Assembly: GCA_038503075.1 (NCBI GenBank)
Contig: JBCAML010000014.1
Coordinates: forward strand, 1,488,001-1,552,000
Length of the DNA stretch: 64,000 bases
Origin: Gyromitra esculenta
Taxonomy: Eukaryota; Ascomycota; Pezizomycetes; Pezizales; Discinaceae
Direction of reading: 5' to 3'
Below the pieces are notes generated by a model. It did not search any database and was not told where the DNA came from. It worked only from the letters and a program-made list of their open reading frames with translations. Both the position numbers and the translations under genes were made by a program. This document shows positions 24,279 through 36,585 of this stretch, piece by piece. Each line of letters opens with the position of its first letter. Positions within the stretch are counted from its first letter, which is position 1.

Positions 24279-25964
24279 TTAAAACACAAGCATAGCGCCT
24301 GCAAGTGCACCTAACGGTACTATAACGCCAATCCACCAGCTTCCCGCCACCATTTCCTTACCACCGATGGCAGCAGCTGCAGATCCAGTTGGGGACGCAG
24401 AGCCGGAAGCTGTAGCACTTGCGCTAAACGCAAGATCTTTACCGTCCGGTGGGATATACTGGTTCGAAGGGCCACTAGTCCCACTAGGCTTCCCAGCGCC
24501 AGATTTCTGCTTTATGTTAAATACGTGTCAAAGTAGAGGAAGAATGAATGAGGGGGTGAGTCGAACCATATATGCGCTGGCAGCACTCGGCAGATTTGGT
24601 AGTGTGTTGCTAGCTTGCCATAAATCGGTCTGAGCTGGACATTGCGCAGCTGGCAAGTTCTGTTGGTAACCGCCATCACCGCTAGGGTTTTGAGTAGCTT
24701 CGTACATTTTTTTCAGGTTGTCATAGTCCCCCAGTTTCGTTACGGATGTCCCGTTGTCTGAGACTTCGACGAGGCCATAGTTGTTGGGTTCTTGGGTAAA
24801 CTCATAAACGAGACCACCTGAAAAAACCCCGGTCATGTCACTGCTATACAACGAGGCGATTTCGCCAAATGTACGGGGACTAGGGGCGTTGCAGCCAAAC
24901 TCAGAGAGGAAAATGGGAACTGAGTAATCGGTATAGTTTTTGACCTACACGAAAGTGTCAATGATTGGAGACAGCAGTAAGATCAATTTATCATACCTTC
25001 TGATCCCAGCCGGAGACATGGAAAGACGATTGACCACACCAAGAGTAGTCGTTGATCTATTTGCTACATCAGCTTCATGTTTTATGTAGCGCAACTACCC
25101 TAGGACACATAAACATACCGCGTAAAAGTCGCTTCTTGCGGAAGCATCGCCACAGTTCATGAACTGAGCCATTTGCATCCTATTCTCCGCCACATCTGCT
25201 GCACTATATCCAACTGGTATAGGCCTACTAGCCTGCTTTGAAATGTACTCCTTCATATCTCTAACGACGGCTTTCACAACGGTTGCAGCACGCGTATTAT
25301 TTTTAGCGTTGGTGACTTCATTCGCAGCGAAGAATCCCAGAGTGTTGGTGTATTTAGCAAAGACATCAACAGTCGCAAAAACGTGCTGCAGATACACATC
25401 GTTGTACGAATACATTGGGAAATCTCTGTTTATGGAGATTTTTGGTGTGTTGACGTCCTGGTCAAGGATGTTAGCATTCTTGGCATGAGGTCTGGGCCAA
25501 AGAATGATTAGAGTAGTACTTACAAGAATAAGGTAAATACCGGCATCGGAAAGCAGATTCATACATGTTGAATGATCTTTCGAGTTATCGACAGTATCTA
25601 CGCCAAGATTTAGTTCAAATGCAGTGGTCTAAAAATAGAATCAACGTACAAACTCGGATGGTATTAAGTCCCAGTTCTTTCATGAGGGGGATATCACGAG
25701 AGCAAGAAGTGGTATTGGCTAGCGGATCAGCAAGATCAGACGATCCACCAGGTTGATAATCAACACCACGGATGTAAAACTGTAATTCCCCTCAATTCAT
25801 CAGTAAATGCCTGGGAGGAGATAGATAAGGTGGTAGCATACGCGGTCATTGCCGACGAAGAAAGCATTCCCTTTGACGGTGACAGGTGTTGTGATTGCGG
25901 CTGATGCAAGTGTCGAGAAGGCCACCGCAGCCGCAGCAACGGTAACAGCACTAAAGCTGTGCAT
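24279..25964 (-). CDS. GPI-anchored beta-1,3-glucanosyltransferase, GH72 (Gas/Gel family, no X8 domain)
   Basis: Seven exons on the minus strand (25964-25842, 25779-25650, 25597-25524, 25457-25119, 25056-24997, 24944-24567, 24506-24279) encode 443 residues with consistent phases. A signal peptide (about 1-22, ending TLASA) is followed by the GH72 domain: VKGNAFF, FYIRGVDYQPGG, NTIRVYTVDNSKDHSTCM. GFFAANEVTN supplies the acid/base Glu156 and FLSEFGCN the nucleophile Glu257, close to the equivalent positions of yeast Gas1. After CPAQTDLWQ comes a Ser/Ala/Gly-rich linker and a C-terminal hydrophobic segment (WIGVIVPLGALAGAMLVF), consistent with a GPI signal. The cysteine-rich X8/CBM43 module found in Gas1 is absent, as in the Gel1/Gel2 subgroup. 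The enzyme elongates wall beta-1,3-glucan at the cell surface. The donor of the last intron (GTTCGA) is weak but keeps the frame. Confidence 0.92.
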
Positions 25965-26720
25965 AACGAGGGAATGAAGATGAATTCAACGAACAGCAAT
26001 ACGCAAACGAACAGCAATTAAGTTAATAAGCGAGGGGAGTGTTAAGAGCTCCGAAAGAGTGATGGAGCTTAATTAGAGAAGGCTGACGATTGTAAACGAG
26101 AGAAGGAGGGGAGGAGGAAGTGAGTGAGTGAGTGAGGGTGTGGGAGAAGTAGGCCAAGTGAACGAGACGTGTAAGAGACAGGAACAAGAAATAAGACAGT
26201 GAATGGGGAAGTCCTGAAGATTAAAAAAAACCGGTTGATGGAACACAAAAAGAAAAACACCCTACGAATTACTTTGGGGGAGCGGCAGGCACAGTGGATC
26301 AACCTGCTTGGCTGCAGCTTGCAGGGTTGCAATCCTGTCAGCCGTTGCTATTGGCTTTCAGATCTCCCGTTCAGGGTGTTCAGCCCCTTTGAACATTTGC
26401 TTCTGATCTTGCTCATTGGATTGCCCCTGTCCGCTAAAATGTCCGTGGCAGCTTTGACGATACAGTAATCTCCAGCTGCCCTATTTATTCTATACTCTTC
26501 CCGAAAATAGTTTGAAATTGAGGTTTGAACGGCAGGAGGCTAATCTCTCCTCCTTATTCAGAACGGCGGAAATAGCCCGATCGCCGTAAATCTGAAACGA
26601 TCAGCCGTCACCATTTCTCCGAGCGTGGCTAGCGCCACCAGTCGCTCATTTGCTTATTACCAGGCTGTTGTCTCTGACGTCGATGCTATCAATAGCCCCC
26701 AAACAGAGTACTACGGACGT

Positions 26721-26936
26721 CAGGGTAAGTCCGTGGACAGGCGGCGGTGCGAATAAGAGATGTTGACTCTTCTTCCTCTCCACAACTCTCTGAGAGGCGC
26801 GATAAAAACGCTTAACGAATTAAGAATGCTTTGTATTAGATATCAAAGTAAATCAGTTGGCAAAAGGGTGGAATTCAAACAAGATTGAGACCCCGAGAAA
26901 AGAGTTGCACTACCGCTTGTCCACAGACTTACCCTG
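26721..26936. mobile_element. Inverted-repeat element with CAGGGTAAGTC ends (hAT-like look)
   Basis: The terminal arms are 30 bp (26721-26750 and 26907-26936). Left begins CAGGGTAAGTCCGTGGACA, right (inward) CAGGGTAAGTCTGTGGACA. Four positions differ, all C/T or G/A. CAGGG ends recall hAT elements, but I find no matching 8-bp duplication, so the class is uncertain. The 216-bp element is non-coding. Confidence 0.55.
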
Positions 26937-27007
26937 ACACCCAGTACAGCTCAGCAACCAAGGTTTGGGCATGAACCATCCCTCCAAGTCCGTAATAGTC
27001 ACCAATA

Positions 27008-27165
27008 CTCGTTCCCAGGCATATGAACCAGAAAACAGGGGGATTTGACTTTATATGCTACGGAAGTGACTCTGTATAAAACGCAGGTTAAGAATGGTAT
27101 CGTAACATACAAAACCCACCCCCACCCCCACCCCCCGTTTTCCGGTTCGTATTCCTGGGAACGAG
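27008..27165. mobile_element. Foldback MITE B with TA-flanked CTCGTTCCCAGG ends
   Basis: The arms are 35 bp with four mismatches (left begins CTCGTTCCCAGGCATATGAA, right inward CTCGTTCCCAGGAATACGAA), both flanked by TA. The interior includes a run of four C tracts (27113-27136), so the minus strand could form a G-quadruplex. There is no coding frame. Confidence 0.65.
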
Positions 27166-27874
27166 TATATTGAACGTGGGCATAACCAATATTTATTCCA
27201 GAATGTGTCTATCAAAATACTATATAGGGTGGGTTTCTGCAATTTTCAGCCAAACACTAGTCCCAATACGGTCCTCCAGAGAAAGCCTGAGGTATAGTTA
27301 AGCTTACCCTAGCACGTGCTACCTAAATTCAACATCCATCACTCGAACAGTCAAAAACCGCAGCGCCCTAAAAACACATCTCTATGCCCTACAAGGTTAA
27401 GCGAGAGAAAATACCAGAAATAACACTGTTAGAGCGAGATAGAGAAGAACAAAATTGTATATTATTCGGTTGCAATACTACACAAGAAATGAAGTCAAGA
27501 AAGACGAATATATATAGACATAAGCTAGACACTAGTTCCGCTAGCCCTAAGCACTAATCCTTCCACGTGTTCTCACTACACGAAAGCACTTCATAACAAA
27601 CACCATAGATCCGTTTAGCTCCTGCTAGACTGCGTAATTCCATAATGAAGGCGTGAACACATAATAGTTGTGTCACTAAAACTAAATTAGATTGCTAGAT
27701 GTTACTAATATTCTTGTATCGAACTCATACACTTACGATCGTACGATCACAATAGGAATACGGACTGCTTACTTTCAGTGCCCCACGTCTGGTCCCTTTC
27801 TATCAACATCACTACAGTTATTTGAGGAGAATTGGCCTTCACTTAAGCTTGCTCTCGTTCCTAACTAGCATATA

Positions 27875-27964
27875 TTCGGGAGAGATTAAAGTATCCAGAA
27901 GCTAAGAAGCTCTAGGCTAAAGTTCTTGGCTTCTTGGCTTCCGAATACTTTGATTTCCCCCGAG
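27875..27964. mobile_element. Foldback MITE D, near-complete 90-bp hairpin
   Basis: The left arm begins TTCGGGAGAGATTAAAGTAT and the right arm, inward, CTCGGGGGAAATCAAAGTAT. Pairing continues through GAAGCYAAGAAGC almost to the centre. TA flanks both ends. Mismatches are mostly transitions. Confidence 0.6.
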
Positions 27965-29844
27965 TATACCCTCAACCCGAAAACAGAATCACAGAACAGA
28001 ATCGAAAGTACAATCAACTAGTTCATCAGAAGCCGCGAGAACTAGTACATGAGAGTTCTGGGATAAGAGTGTTGTACGGAGCCGATTCAGACACTTCACC
28101 GGGAAAATAGACGATGATTCTTTAGAAGATTTTCTAAACGACTTGTATAGTAACCTTGCTCAGATGCCGTTGGCACAAGCTGCTCATCCTATAATCTACC
28201 TTTAGGGAAAGCGATTAAACAAGATACTCTGGAGGCAAACTCTGCATATTTTCGGTTCATGTCTTAATGCAGATATCTCCTTATTAGCTTCAGCATGCTG
28301 CCATAGAAGGCTAGAGAAAAATTCACCTCTCCTAGAGCTCATTGACATAATTAAATTCACTAATAATGAGAAAAGGGAGATTGACTCCAGATACCCTTTT
28401 CTATACATGTAGTTACTAGCGCCGTCACCCTTTATCTTTACCTCTTGTCTCTATTTTAGCTCCACGCGGAAATAGGCAAACTTCACCGTTTACATGTACT
28501 GACAACGCATCATCACAGAGGCACCGTATGCGATGAAGGAGATTATTCCTCTTCGCACGGCATATTACCTTAGAAGATAAGCAGCATAAAGAGTGCCAGA
28601 TGCGTGACGGGAGAGCTTATAGGTGCATGGAATAGAACAGTAGGTAGAGAATAATCACTACATGTAATATACTCTTCCCTGCAGTTGATGTCTATGCACT
28701 TAAATAGATGTACTTTCGTTTGGCTGCGTGCAAGGTCTTAACAGCCAATACCGGTAGAGGCTTCCAACAAAAAATTACATAACTAAAACTCTAAAATGGT
28801 AGGCGAGTGTAGCATCTAGTAGACTAAATATATGCACGCCAAGATTAGGCAGTTGTTGCTTGAGAAGACACCTTCTCTAAAAGCTATCCCTACATGACTG
28901 ACCGAGAATATAGACATGAGGAGCGATGTGCAGCCATTGAGTCTCACACGTACCCACCAGTGATTTGGTGCGCACTCGCTATTTCTCCTACCTGTATGCG
29001 CAGACAATCATCTCTAAACCGGATATCAGATACGCTAAGTACGCAATAGTCTTGTTCTCGGGGCAGAGACGAAGAACCTGAACATGCAAGTGCGAGTTGA
29101 CCAGCCAATCCGCTAATGTGCTAGCTGGGGACGAATCAAAAACCGCTACCAGCAAAAGTTGTGTTCAGGCACTTCATGTCTGCCCCAAGTACCCAGCCCC
29201 TCCTACGCAGCTGCCGCACATGACCGTGGGCAGCCTAAGGCAACAATAAATGGGAGCAAGCGCAGGTATGAGACTGCAACCCTTCTAGGGCTTCAGCAAT
29301 ATCAAAATAAGGAAAGTTCAAGCTTGAATCACTCGCACGAACCAGCCCACCTATGTGCAGCAGCCTAACTTATAGGCCACATATACTTGGAGATACATAG
29401 TAGTAAAGTAAAGACAGTAAAGTGCAACAATGGAAGGGTTGGGATGTATGGGAGCATAAATAGCTATTTGGAACGTATGTTAAAAACATGATAAATCTAC
29501 ATGGAGGTATGTCCACAAACCTTTGCTATTCCGCGGGCCCGTACGCATTCAACCCACCTCAGGCACTCACAAACGCACATGTTGGGCAAAGTAAGTATTT
29601 CCCAACCAATCGGATCCTGTGCGATTGGTTCAACATACAGCCGCAACTCGCTTCCGTTCATCGAGGGTTTGCACCTCACATTACGTCGATCTTTAAAAGC
29701 AGGCCACAAAGATTCAGAGAAAATTGCCCTTAGGCATCCTATGCCTGGTATTGAAACATCCAGGGTTATGTAGCCGCCAAACCCCTCCACGAGTGCGGCT
29801 TAATGCTCAAAGCTACATGTATTTGTTCGGATTTACAATAAAAT

Positions 29845-29868
29845 ATTGGCGAATTGGCGAATTGGCGA
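29845..29868 (+). repeat. Three tandem units of ATTGGCGA
   Basis: Three exact octamers, followed by looser GAGGCGAAGTGAGGC-type repetition to about 29905. Non-coding. Confidence 0.8.
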
Positions 29869-32800
29869 GGAGTGCTGAAGTGAGGCGGAACGAGGCGAAG
29901 TGAGGCTTACCAGGGTCACTCAAAGTCACTCGTTTAGCTATCACGAGCCCCTGCACCAGCCAGTGAATAATGGCGATAAACAAAACAATACGTTTCTATT
30001 CGTGGGAACTTATCGGATCCATCCGGTGGGGATTTCAACCATCCTGGGATTTCGTGATTACTAGGAACATGGCCGGTCCCGGACCACTCGCTTGCAGAAT
30101 GTGGACCGAGTTGGATAACGTGTTACATGGCTAGTCAGGCTAGCATCGAAATGAGGAGGCACAGATCAGAACAAGACCATACGGATGCATTGCTAGTGAG
30201 GCTTACAGAGTGACGACATATAATTTGGTGTTCATAGAGGACTAGGCAGTCGTCGATAAAACCTTCGTTGATACTGTCGAGCTTCAAATTCACCGATAAT
30301 GAGATGAGGTGGGGTTGCAGTTGTTTTCAATACATCCAAGCATGAGAGTGGGGTTAATCGTGGCTGTGGGTACGACCGAATTCGCGGAGCGGCTATGTAC
30401 ATAAAACTCAATCGAGGTACTTATGACCTGACACAAGGCACGGATACCCGTACACTTAACAGATCCCCGATACCATCCGGTGGCGCCGTCCATCAGATAA
30501 CATCGGTAACACGGGACGTTCTATAAAGAGTATCTGAGTATCAACGCAGCAGGGCCCGGTTCAGCTGTGCAGTCTTTGCATCTATTTAAATTTTCAATTC
30601 CCAGATCTTCCTCGATGTATCCGATGTTTGTAGTTGCCATGGGACACAAACAATCTACACGCTACATAAATCTGTCGCCAAGACAACCGTGGGGACAACC
30701 GTTGTTGATTTGGACGAGTTATTGACACTGCGAATAGACTAAGGCCGGAAGTGAGCCTTGACTGCTGAGGCCTAAATCTTCGGCGTGCATGCGTCTAGTT
30801 GCTATTTAGAGGAATTCCCTTAAATGTGAGTTCTATCCTTCATACATTATCACTCGGTAAATTTTCGAGGTGGGGGTATAATTTATCCGGTGGAGAAAAC
30901 TGGTACGAGTACATGCTTAAGGGAACTTTGATGCCCGAGAAATTCTTATATATTATAGAAAATATATTATGGCCTCATTTAGCACAGCGAGCCTGGATGA
31001 ACTCGAATGCTAATCCTTCGTCTGGGTATTTATATGGACTGTACGGTACCAAAGTGTGGGGCATATGCTGCTGTGGTTCCGCATCACCTCCTAGCATGAT
31101 GCAAAGTTAACCTACATGTAGTAACATTGCAGCTGCCGAGACCCCTACATTAACGCTGGCCAACCCCGCAATTTCTAGAACGCGGCAGTAGTTTTTTATC
31201 CTCCAAATTCCTCCCGTAGTTCTAAATCTATCTTTTTGAGACATTACCTTTCTACGCGTTCAGATTTTCAATAACATAACAGTAGCGTAGTACTAGAAAA
31301 TTACCGGCCAAGAGGAGCATAAGCATTATGATTCAGCCCTGCCGCTTTCCACCCTGTCACCAACGTCTAAACCACATGAGAAATCTGCATATTTGATCTA
31401 TTAGGACGAAGAAAACGTATGCATCGTGGCATCGAGATCGCTGCAGATCGATCCTTCGTAACTCATGCAGGTAAGGCAGGGAAGCTAAAACATCTAAAAA
31501 GCGAAGAGATTTTTTTCCGGGGTGGGACGGATTTTTCTCTGCTGCTGTAGACTGGGTTGTTTGTCACACAGAAAACACGTACCTGGGTTATGATGTTGTT
31601 GCCCGGTGAGATCTGAACGGAGTTTCCAGGCTAAGATCCTGGAAGTTTCTGTTTATGGTGGACTTAGTTTATTGGGTTTTGGGGAGTTGATTCACCGGCG
31701 CTGGAATTTGAGTTAGAGCGAAACCTACGGCATCCAAGCTGTTTTTCCCCTGAAGTTAAGGCTGATGCGAGGCGAATCTGACCTAAGATACCTGCATATT
31801 TCTTATAAATACTTATAACTTTCTTTCCTCTATATAATTCGTAGTAATTGCGAGCTGTAGAAACTTGGTTTATAGCTTATGATAGTTCGGTAGAGAACCG
31901 TGTCTTGGCTGTCGTAAGAAAAAGTGAGAGAAAAAACCAGGGAAAATAATGATCCGAAAGAAGAAACTTTTTGTCTCCCAACAAGAAATTCTCCGATTGA
32001 TCGTATTCTCTACGTCATTCTAACGGACTTGAACGCCAGAGATATGCAAGTAAGCTACTGCAGAAAAACCCTGTGCCGAAGTCTGTGGAGTGATTCTGGT
32101 GTTGGTACATCAGCTTCAAGGGGTGTCCTATTCGGAACAACACGGGCGGATCTGTCAAGCTAAGTAAAGCTTAAGTGGATGCAGATTGTACAGCACCGAT
32201 AACATCATGCAACATTTGTTGGTTTACTTACCATATGGTTCTTCTGGTGATACTCGTATCCCGAGACCCAAATATTAGACACCGTATCGCGCCCATATAC
32301 TAGCACAATAGCTGTCTAACTGTTGTCACGTACGCGGCGGTTACGGATTGGTGGGCTGGTAGATAAAACCCGTGCTTTTTTTCTTCCCCTTTCCTTTTAG
32401 AAATTGAAAGACAGATGGATGGGCTCGACTCATGGGCAGTCAGCAACAACCACTCACCTAGAAAAATCAATACATGGTTGTACCTGCGCTGGGCTGTGCG
32501 CACCCGCAAGAAGCCGGAATTTCGGGAGAGGCAGATAGGCAAGCAAGAATCACCGAATCATGCGAAAGACGCGCGACAAGAAAGGGCAGCAGCTCTCGGC
32601 AGCTTTTTTCTTGCTTTTTCCAGCCTTTCTCAGCGAATGGTGGATGGTTGGTTGTGATGGAATCATCGTTGTATGAGGGGTTATTTCGTTGCAAAGAGAG
32701 CGCCTAGAGGCATTTCTTAAGTTTCGTTCCTAACAGGTCCTGTGCTCTATGTACAGCACTAGAAGCCCTGACTTCTGAGGGTTGTGAGGCTGGAAGGTGA

Positions 32801-34069
32801 AGATGTTTAGAACACGCCGAAATACCAAAAATAGAGGATGTACAGATCATCCCGTCGCATCAGAGGATTTTACTTTGATCCCTCGGGTTTCTGGACTAAC
32901 TGACAATCAGTATGGTGGAAAAACAGGGTTGTCTCTGGTACGGGGCGTGGGAGTACAAGGGGCGTGGGGAAGCAAGTGTTCGAAGGAGCACAGCTGGGTC
33001 GTCTGGACATCGGGGGGTTCAAATTCAGAAAGTATATCCTTTAGCCTTGGTACTATCTAACCGGAGGGCTTTGGTGTCATCTTTTCTCACTCCTTATTTA
33101 GCTGATCTAGGGGGGATTCTCGGTCTGTAAATACAAGTATTAAAGCTATGTGTATACTGACTGTATCACTACGGAATGCACTTCGTGGAGAACTGCTTGC
33201 TGCTCTTCTGACGTGCTGTCAGCCAACTTGCGATGCAAAGAGATTATCTCTCTCCTCCACCGAGAGACATGTACGGTAATCAGAGTCCGGCATCCGGATG
33301 GCTTGGCCTATGTCTGATTTGAGAAATTCGAAAATAGTGGTTGCAGCGAAATCACGGATAAAATTCTTCGAGTCTTCCCATACCTTCCTAGAGTATGGGT
33401 ATATGTAGTTTGTGTACCTCGTTTGAAGTCTTGCTCTGAATAGATGAATAAAGGAAGTACCTACAGTACATGAACAAGCCGATGGGGAGGCAAAGTAGAC
33501 AGGGGAGAATTTATGCCATCCAACCCTATTCTCCGTTTCGCTGGTCGGGTTTTATGCGGTTTCACGGGGTTTCGGTTTCTGGAAGTAAAGGGGCGTGGAT
33601 ACGTAGCGGTTGGTTGGATGCGAGGTGAGCTGTTCTGTAGGAGAGAGAGGAAGAGGCGAGCTGGGGAAAGTTGATGCTAGTTGGGTACGTACGATGATAC
33701 GCATGTTTTTTATTCTGTGCTCCGATAGACATTTTGATTTTTTTAGAGTTAACTGAAAACACTTTAATGTATTGACAATACCCAGTTATGAGAGAATTGG
33801 CAGCGTGATGATTTATGTATGGAAGCAAGGAGCAGGCAGGGAGGCAGGTGTTCAGAGGGCGTTATTTATTCCGGGAACAGATTTTGATTTGCAGTATGCT
33901 GAAAACCACAGTTCCGGTTTTGAATTTCTGCGTTCTGCAGCTGTACTGGTCTGGTCGTTGGCATTGACTCCACCATTCCGCCAGGCTGGCAGGCCAAAAG
34001 CGCCCAAGCTAGTCTGGATCAATCCAGCCGCTAACACCAAAAATAAAGAAAGTGCTGGCGGACCTCACA

Positions 34070-34862
34070 AGCACACTGCCCGCTCTCCCCTTCTTCGTCC
34101 CAGCCCTTTCTATCGTTTGCCTGGGAGCTCGACTAAAGCCTCTCCTCTCGTCCACCACCTGACTTCGAGAGAAGAACCCCGCCTCCTACCTCTCGTCTCT
34201 CTCTCTCTCGTCTCCGCTCTTCCCCTTCTACCCCCATTCTGTTCCTCACCTCGCTCTCTCTGTCACAAGAAATCCCTCTCCTTCCATCCTTCGTCCGTGT
34301 CTTACAGCCGCGTCATCCGAACCGACGGGTTTATTGTTCGATCGGGGTTTTCTCACCTATCTTGCCACCAAAGAAAAAAAAATCTATCTTCAACCATACC
34401 ATCTTCACCCAACTGGTACGTTCGACAGCCTTCTTTTCCCTCAGTGTGCTTTCCCTTGTCCATTTCGGTGGTGGTTGTAACGTTGGGTTCCTGCGGGCAT
34501 GTTCTCTTGGCTTGGCTAGGCTGCGGAGAAAGGAGGCGGCTAGTGCGTGTTGAGGGCTGAGGAGACAGTTGACTAACATACATGATACACCGTCAGATTT
34601 CATCAACACGAGGCTACCCATCATCAGCCCTCCATAGAAACAACTCAGTTCGCACCCCCTCCTCCCTTCCTCCTCCCATTCTTCATTCCCAGCCTCCTGC
34701 ACCTGTTCTAGCTTCTCTCGCTATTACCCTCACTTATTTGCGCGTCTCCTGCTTGGTGACTTCGTCGAAGACTTCACCTAACATTCATCATCTCCTCTAA
34801 CATCATCTTAGCATCATCAAAACCACCATATAAAGGAATTCGAAGCCCTAGTGTAAATCAAG
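34070..34862 (+). promoter_or_regulatory. Pyrimidine-rich promoter/leader of the CK1 gene
   Basis: The top strand is strongly C/T-rich (for example CTCTCTCTCTCG near 34200), followed by TCATCATC- and CACCATA-type sequence just before ATG 34863. C/T tracts directly upstream of the transcription start are typical of highly expressed fungal genes. Several short upstream open frames (from 34362 and 34582) could lie in the leader. The exact transcription start cannot be read from sequence. Confidence 0.5.
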
Positions 34863-36585
34863 ATGACGACTATGGTATGTTCTGTTCGGGCTTCTTTGTT
34901 TCTTGCGGCAAAACCCTTGCTTGATTGTCTCCTAGGCATACCAGGGCAACAAGGGTGGCAGTAAACAGGCTGTATTTTAAGTCGATGAACAATTCTAACT
35001 CTTGAGCGTTTTTAGGATTTGAGGGTCGGAAATAAGTACCGTATCGGCAGAAAGATTGGAAGTGGGAGTTTTGGGGATATTTATCTTGGTGAGTTTACGA
35101 CACACAGTCTCTGCTGTATCTTGAACCAACGAGCTAACTAAATTCAGGAACGAACATCATTTCTGGTGAGGAGATTGCCATCAAGCTTGAATCCGTCAAG
35201 GCGAAGCACCCACAACTAGAGTATGAAGCCAGAGTCTACAAGTCTCTTGCTGGTGGTGTTGGAATTCCCTTCGTTCGCTGGTTCGGAACGGAGTGTGACT
35301 ATAACGCCATGGTCCTTGATCTTCTTGGTCCTAGCTTAGAGGATTTGTTCAACTTTTGCAACCGCAAATTCTCTCTCAAAACCGTTTTGCTCCTGGCAGA
35401 TCAGTTGGTGCGTTTCCCCTAATACGTTGTTCTAAGCTATTTTCTAACAATGGTGCAGATTTCACGTATTGAATACATCCACGCCAAATCATTTATTCAT
35501 CGTGATATCAAGCCTGACAATTTCCTCATGGGTATTGGAAAGCGTGGAAACCAAGTCAATGTTATTGACTTCGGTCTCGCAAAGAAATATCGGGATCCTA
35601 AGACCCATTTCCACATCCCGTATCGTGAAAACAAGAACTTGACCGGTACCGCAAGATATGCCTCAATCAACACACATTTAGGAGTTGGTATGTATCACCT
35701 TTTCTGATCCTGGTACAGTTGATTAATATGCTTTAGAGCAATCTCGCCGCGATGACATGGAGTCTCTCGGATACGTTATGCTTTACTTCTGTCGTGGATC
35801 CCTTCCTTGGCAGGGACTGAAAGCGGCCACTAAGAAGCAGAAATACGACCGTATCATGGAGAAGAAAATGACCACTCCTACCGAAGTTCTCTGCCGTGGT
35901 TTCCCCAACGAATTTGCCATCTACCTTAACTACACGCGCTCTTTGAGGTTCGATGACAAGCCTGATTACTCCTACCTGCGTAAGATCTTCAGAGATTTGT
36001 TCGTAAGAGAAGGGTTCCAGTATGATTATGTCTTTGATTGGACAGTTTACAAATATGTAAGTTTTATTCCTCACAAGTTCTATATATTGAGAAAGGGCAT
36101 AGGTTAATTTGAATGGGGGCTTTCCCATGTTGACCATCTAGCAGCAGAAGAATGCTCAGGCTATTGCTCAGGCTGCTGGTGGCCAACAACCTCCGCGACA
36201 GGAAGATAACGATGATGGGAAAGATATTTCCAAGCAACATGCTACCCGTACTAATGCTGCAACTGCTGGACACCCCACCCCTCAAGCCTCGGTCAAGCCT
36301 GCCGGCGTTGTCAGCAGTACAAGGAGAAAGGTTGTAGGAAGGGAAGACTCTATGGGTGGAGCAGTCGGTGCACCAGGTACTATGGATACCACTCGAGGAT
36401 TGAGTGGATCCGATAGGATGTGTGTATTTCCAGATATTCTTTTATTGACCAATGCTAATGTCTATAGGCTTCGTTCTGCGTCCAAGGGTGCTCAAGCAAA
36501 CAGCTTTGCTGCTCCGACCGGAGGCTATCGTGTCAATAAACGAGACGATCAGGCCGGTGGTTCGGGCGCTCAGCAATGGTATTGA
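34863..36585 (+). CDS. ckiA: Casein kinase I, Hrr25/CkiA (CK1 delta/epsilon) type
   Basis: Seven exons (34863-34874, 35016-35088, 35148-35407, 35459-35687, 35737-36056, 36142-36419, 36468-36585) encode 429 residues. Exon 1 contributes only MTTM, and exon 2 opens with [20 protein letters not shown], the usual start of this kinase. Kinase landmarks are [11 protein letters not shown] (P-loop), [32 protein letters not shown] (catalytic loop), [12 protein letters not shown] (DFG), [14 protein letters not shown] (CK1-specific substitution for the APE region) and KKQKYDRI (the basic segment of CK1). The last 130 residues are Gln/Ala-rich and probably disordered, as in Hrr25 and Neurospora CK1a. Known roles include DNA repair, vesicle traffic and clock timing. 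The first intron (34875-35015) contains an exon-like 25-nt stretch, reported as a finding. Confidence 0.95.

Larger units (their letters stand above)
25965..34862. other. Long gene-poor spacer with several foldback elements
   Basis: The GH72 promoter side has a GTGA microsatellite near 26120-26136. Inverted-repeat elements lie at 26721-26936, 27008-27165 and 27875-27964. TACATGTA occurs at 28404, 28491, 28659, 29814 and 31113. A tandem repeat lies at 29845-29868. Between 28000 and 33700 many short open frames exist on both strands, but I recognise no domain. From about 34070 the sequence becomes C/T-rich and belongs to the kinase gene leader. Confidence 0.5.

Noticed and set aside
33772..34560. 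262-codon plus-strand frame upstream of the kinase
   Set aside because: Ser/Pro/Leu-rich composition follows directly from C/T-rich leader DNA; no domain and no splice link to the kinase.
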